A DNA stretch of 64,000 nucleotides from the NCBI RefSeq assembly GCF_030581005.1, contig NZ_JAUQSX010000004.1, positions 62,001 to 126,000 of the forward strand, in the 5' to 3' direction. Position numbers and translations under genes: made by a program. This document shows, one piece after another, positions 61,520-64,000 of this stretch. The first letter of the stretch is position 1; each line of letters starts with the position of its first letter. This stretch comes from Hymenobacter mellowenesis. Its GTDB lineage: Bacteria > Bacteroidota > Bacteroidia > Cytophagales > Hymenobacteraceae. Under the pieces are notes generated by a model, which worked only from the letters and a program-made list of their open reading frames with translations, had not been told where the DNA came from and did no database searches.

Positions 61520-62254
61520 ATGAAGTACCTGTTGCGTTTTGCCTTTCTGCTCGTTCTCACTGGCCTGACGGGCTGCGCTTCGCTGTATTTTCCGCCGCCG
61601 CCGCACGCGCCTATGCTCACGCACCAGGGCGAGTTCTACGGGGCCGTGAGCACCAACCAGCACACCAACTATGCCATTCAGGGCGCCTATGGCCTCACCA
61701 ACCACCTGGCCGTGGCCGGCACTTTCTCGTCGTTGCACCGCAAGAAATCGGCGAAAACGGAAGACATTGATTTCGGCGAAGCCAGCCTCGGCTACTTCAC
61801 CCGCCTGCCCGACAAGCGCGTGCTGGAGGTGTACGTAGGGGCCGGCGGCGGCGCCACCCAGCGCATCGAGCGCAACGACGCCCAAATTGTCAACCGCACC
61901 CTCGACGGCAGCCTCTCCAAAATCTTCGCCCAGGTGAACTACGCCAAGAAAAAGCAAAACAGCCTGCACCTCTTCAACCGCGACTTCCCACTGACCTACG
62001 GCGCGGCCATGCGCCTGAGCTACATGCAGCTCAACAATTTTACTGTCAACGGCCTGCCTGCGCCTGGCGAGAATAACATCTTCTTCGAACCCATCACCTT
62101 CACCCGCACCCAGATTGCCGGGCCGGTGCAGCTACAGCTTATCAGCGGCCAGATTTTTGGCCTGCGCAACAACGAGTTTCTGAAGGCAGCCAATTCGGTA
62201 TTTCAGGTCGGCATCGTTATTAACTTGGATAAGAACACGACGCTGGACGACTAA
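61520..62254 (+). CDS. Outer-membrane-type lipoprotein, paralogue 1
   Basis: This 244-aa protein has a lipoprotein signal (MKYLLRFAFLLVLTGLTGC) and an N-terminal mature motif CASLYFPPPPHAPMLTHQGEF. The rest is beta-rich with alternating polar and hydrophobic residues, like a small beta barrel. The frame runs upstream to 61313, but ATG 61520 places the signal peptide correctly. It is the first of three tandem genes with the same N-terminal motif. Confidence 0.8.
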   Translation: MKYLLRFAFLLVLTGLTGCASLYFPPPPHAPMLTHQGEFYGAVSTNQHTNYAIQGAYGLTNHLAVAGTFSSLHRKKSAKTEDIDFGEASLGYFTRLPDKRVLEVYVGAGGGATQRIERNDAQIVNRTLDGSLSKIFAQVNYAKKKQNSLHLFNRDFPLTYGAAMRLSYMQLNNFTVNGLPAPGENNIFFEPITFTRTQIAGPVQLQLISGQIFGLRNNEFLKAANSVFQVGIVINLDKNTTLDD

Positions 62255-62456
62255 GCTGTTTGTGGATAGATTTTGTAATGTCCTTTTTAGCGCAGAAATT
62301 ATCTGTTTCAAGTCACTGTAAGCGAAATTTTCTCAGCTTTTACCTCGGCAAATACCTGCTTCACAAAGTCCGCTTAACAGAGTTATCGAGTTGCTTCTGG
62401 AATACCTGGACTCCTTTCTTTAGGGGCAATCAGAATTATATTCCACAGCAACCTCC

Positions 62457-63251
62457 ATGGGCTATTTTTTACGCAAGTACCTCATGAAGGGCGGCCTGCT
62501 GCTGGGCGGTGTGTCCTGCACCGTTTACACGCCCATGCAGCCGCACGCCCCGCTCATCCGGGCCAAAGGGCAAGGCGAAATAATGGGCCAGGTGCAGCTC
62601 TCGCTACGGCCAGAGCTGGCGGCCGCCTACTCGCCAATGCCGCATTTGCTGGTGCTGGGCGGCGTTTCGGCGCGCCCGCGCATGCCCAGGCCGGCGGGCG
62701 GCGAAGGCACCGATTTCAAGTTCGAGATTGATAATTTTCGAACGCTGCAATACGAGGTCGGGCTGGGTGGGTATTGGCCGTTGGCGCCCGACTGGACGCT
62801 ACAGCTTATCGGCGGAGCCGGCGACGCGCGCGTACGGCGGCACGTGGCCGAGCCGGCCATCATTCTGGGCGGGTTCTCGGCCGACTTCGAGGCCCGGTAC
62901 CGGAAAGCCTTTGGGCAGCTGGGCTTCAATTACCAACGCAGCCGCGAGGCCATCGGCTTCGGATACCGCATGACCAACGTGGTGTTTCGGCAGCTCGACA
63001 TGCAAAAAACCTGCGGCGACTACGCCTTCTACGAACTGCCCTTGCCCAACCAAGTGCGGCACGAATTATACGGTTTCTTTCGGCAGTCGATTGGCAATCC
63101 CTCCCGCCAAAGCCATTGGCAAGTCCAGGGCGCGGGTGCCTTATCCATGGTTCCCCGTAGCGAAAGCATCCTCAACAACGGGATTTATGTGGCATACACC
63201 CAGAAGAATTCCCTGTTGGTCAGCCTGGGGCTAACTTACCTTTTTCGATAA
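62457..63251 (+). CDS. Outer-membrane-type lipoprotein, paralogue 2
   Basis: This protein of 264 aa (or 255 from ATG 62484) has a lipoprotein signal ending LLLGGVSC and the mature motif CTVYTPMQPHAPLIRAKGQGE, parallel to its neighbours. A beta-rich body follows, ending NSLLVSLGLTYLF, a typical barrel-terminal strand. It lies 202 bases after paralogue 1. Sequence divergence between the two is high outside the N-terminus. The function is unknown. Confidence 0.8.
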   Translation: MGYFLRKYLMKGGLLLGGVSCTVYTPMQPHAPLIRAKGQGEIMGQVQLSLRPELAAAYSPMPHLLVLGGVSARPRMPRPAGGEGTDFKFEIDNFRTLQYEVGLGGYWPLAPDWTLQLIGGAGDARVRRHVAEPAIILGGFSADFEARYRKAFGQLGFNYQRSREAIGFGYRMTNVVFRQLDMQKTCGDYAFYELPLPNQVRHELYGFFRQSIGNPSRQSHWQVQGAGALSMVPRSESILNNGIYVAYTQKNSLLVSLGLTYLFR

Positions 63252-63337
63252 CAAGCAGGCGCAATGCGCAAATGAAAAGTCCTTTGATTCAAACTTTTCA
63301 TTTGCTGTCGGCAACGGTTCGCATCCATCTTTGGGGC

Positions 63338-64000
63338 ATGAAAACCCGCTACTTCTTTCCTGCCCTCTGCACAACCGGCCTGGGCCTGCTCGGCAGTTGC
63401 GCCGTGTATGTGCCCACCATCCCCAGCACCCCGCTGCTCAACAAGAAGGGCGAGGTGGAAATCACGGCGGGCATCCGCAGCCTAACCAGCCTGGAAACGT
63501 CGGTGGCGTGGTCGCCCGCGCCGAACCTGCTGCTCACGGGCGAAGCCGCGGTGCAAACCATCAACGGCAGCGAAACCCGCAACAATGCCACGTTCGACTA
63601 CCAAAGCACCCACCGGCAGGCCGCGTTGGGCGTGGGCACCTACCGCTTGCTGGGCCAGAACCAGGCCGGCTACCTGGGCGTGGTGGGCGGCGTAGGATTT
63701 GCCTCGGCCAGCATCTACGACCCGAAACTGACCATCATCATTCCGTTTTCGGGGCCATTGACGCACTATGATGCCCGGTACCTGCGCTACTACGGCCAGG
63801 TCTACATTGCCCGCCAAACGCCCGTGGTGAACTACGGCGCGTCGCTCCGGGGCACGTTCGTCGACTACAGCCACCTGCAGCGCAACGGCGAAACGGTGGC
63901 GCCCCTCAACCGCTTCTACCTGGAACCCACGGTATTTGTCCGCGTGGGCCGGCGGGCGGTGCAGGGCCAGGCCACGTTCGGCGTTTCACAGCCCCTGCAC
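63338..64000 (+). CDS. Outer-membrane-type lipoprotein, paralogue 3 (partial)
   Basis: The frame starts at ATG 63338 and runs off the window at 221 codons. It has a lipoprotein signal (MKTRYFFPALCTTGLGLLGSC) and the motif CAVYVPTIPSTPLLNKKGE, then a beta-rich body (EITAGIRS, GVGTYRLLGQ, YYGQVYIARQ). It is the third tandem paralogue, 86 bases after the second. The C-terminus is not seen. Confidence 0.8.
   Translation, partial: MKTRYFFPALCTTGLGLLGSCAVYVPTIPSTPLLNKKGEVEITAGIRSLTSLETSVAWSPAPNLLLTGEAAVQTINGSETRNNATFDYQSTHRQAALGVGTYRLLGQNQAGYLGVVGGVGFASASIYDPKLTIIIPFSGPLTHYDARYLRYYGQVYIARQTPVVNYGASLRGTFVDYSHLQRNGETVAPLNRFYLEPTVFVRVGRRAVQGQATFGVSQPLH

Noticed and set aside
62260..62487. 75-codon frame between the first two lipoprotein genes
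   Set aside because: Composition is unlike neighbours and it overlaps the real start of the next gene; probably AT-rich leader sequence.
63301..63333. TTTG and CATCTTTG resembling a promoter before the third lipoprotein
   Set aside because: The -7 box would sit only 4 bases from the ATG, so transcription would start at or after the start codon.

Overview
The window is a GC-rich bacterial chromosome segment, most likely from a Bacteroidota member close to Hymenobacter. This rests on Bacteroidota-type -7 boxes (TAnnTTTG) before several genes, a tmRNA tag reading GDYSYAMAA (the Cytophagales style), many Bacteroidota lipoproteins, and dispersed palindromes of a type I associate with Hymenobacter. 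The genus is inferred from memory, not from a search.

Left host arm (1-11770): the end of an unknown gene, a six-hairpin glycosidase lipoprotein (minus strand), an orphan NarL-type response regulator, an aldo/keto reductase, an AraC regulator, a three-gene Tat-exported molybdenum hydroxylase operon of PaoABC type, and a second aldo/keto reductase.

Prophage (11771-49584, about 37.8 kb): a siphovirus-like element integrated at the 3' end of ssrA. A 13-bp direct repeat marks both ends, and the ssrA gene to the right stays intact. From left to right it carries integrase and a LexA-like repressor (leftward); operator sites, a ribbon-helix-helix protein and an HTH protein; a recombination block (annealing-protein candidate, a Spo11/topoisomerase VI A-like Toprim protein, a DnaQ-type exonuclease); a lambda O-like initiator with five iterons inside its gene, followed by DnaB; small early genes and a VRR-NUC nuclease; a sigma-like factor; a ParB-methyltransferase fusion and an S-adenosylmethionine decarboxylase homologue; terminase subunits; a tail-chaperone candidate with a U UUU UUG slippery site; tail genes including a 960-aa tape measure; a reverse-strand DUF4468 gene; an XkdF-like protease/scaffold, capsid and portal; then membrane proteins, endolysin, a SymE-like gene and a small leftward gene. 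Placing all tail genes between terminase and capsid/portal is unusual.

Right host arm (49585-64000): ssrA, dnaX (with an A10 tract where a one-base slip in either direction gives immediate stops, as in gamma/tau production), an M16 peptidase lipoprotein, isocitrate dehydrogenase, an isolated AT-rich gene flanked by terminators, a Bacteroidota hypothetical, a 21-bp minisatellite, a small membrane protein, a MerA/Lpd-like oxidoreductase and three tandem related lipoproteins, the last cut by the window edge. Several long intergenic palindromes of at least four families lie in the host arms.

The items most worth following up are the phage Spo11/TopoVI-A-like protein and its neighbours, the phage AdoMet decarboxylase beside a methyltransferase, the in-gene iteron origin, the sigma factor before the packaging genes, and the two candidate slippage sites.
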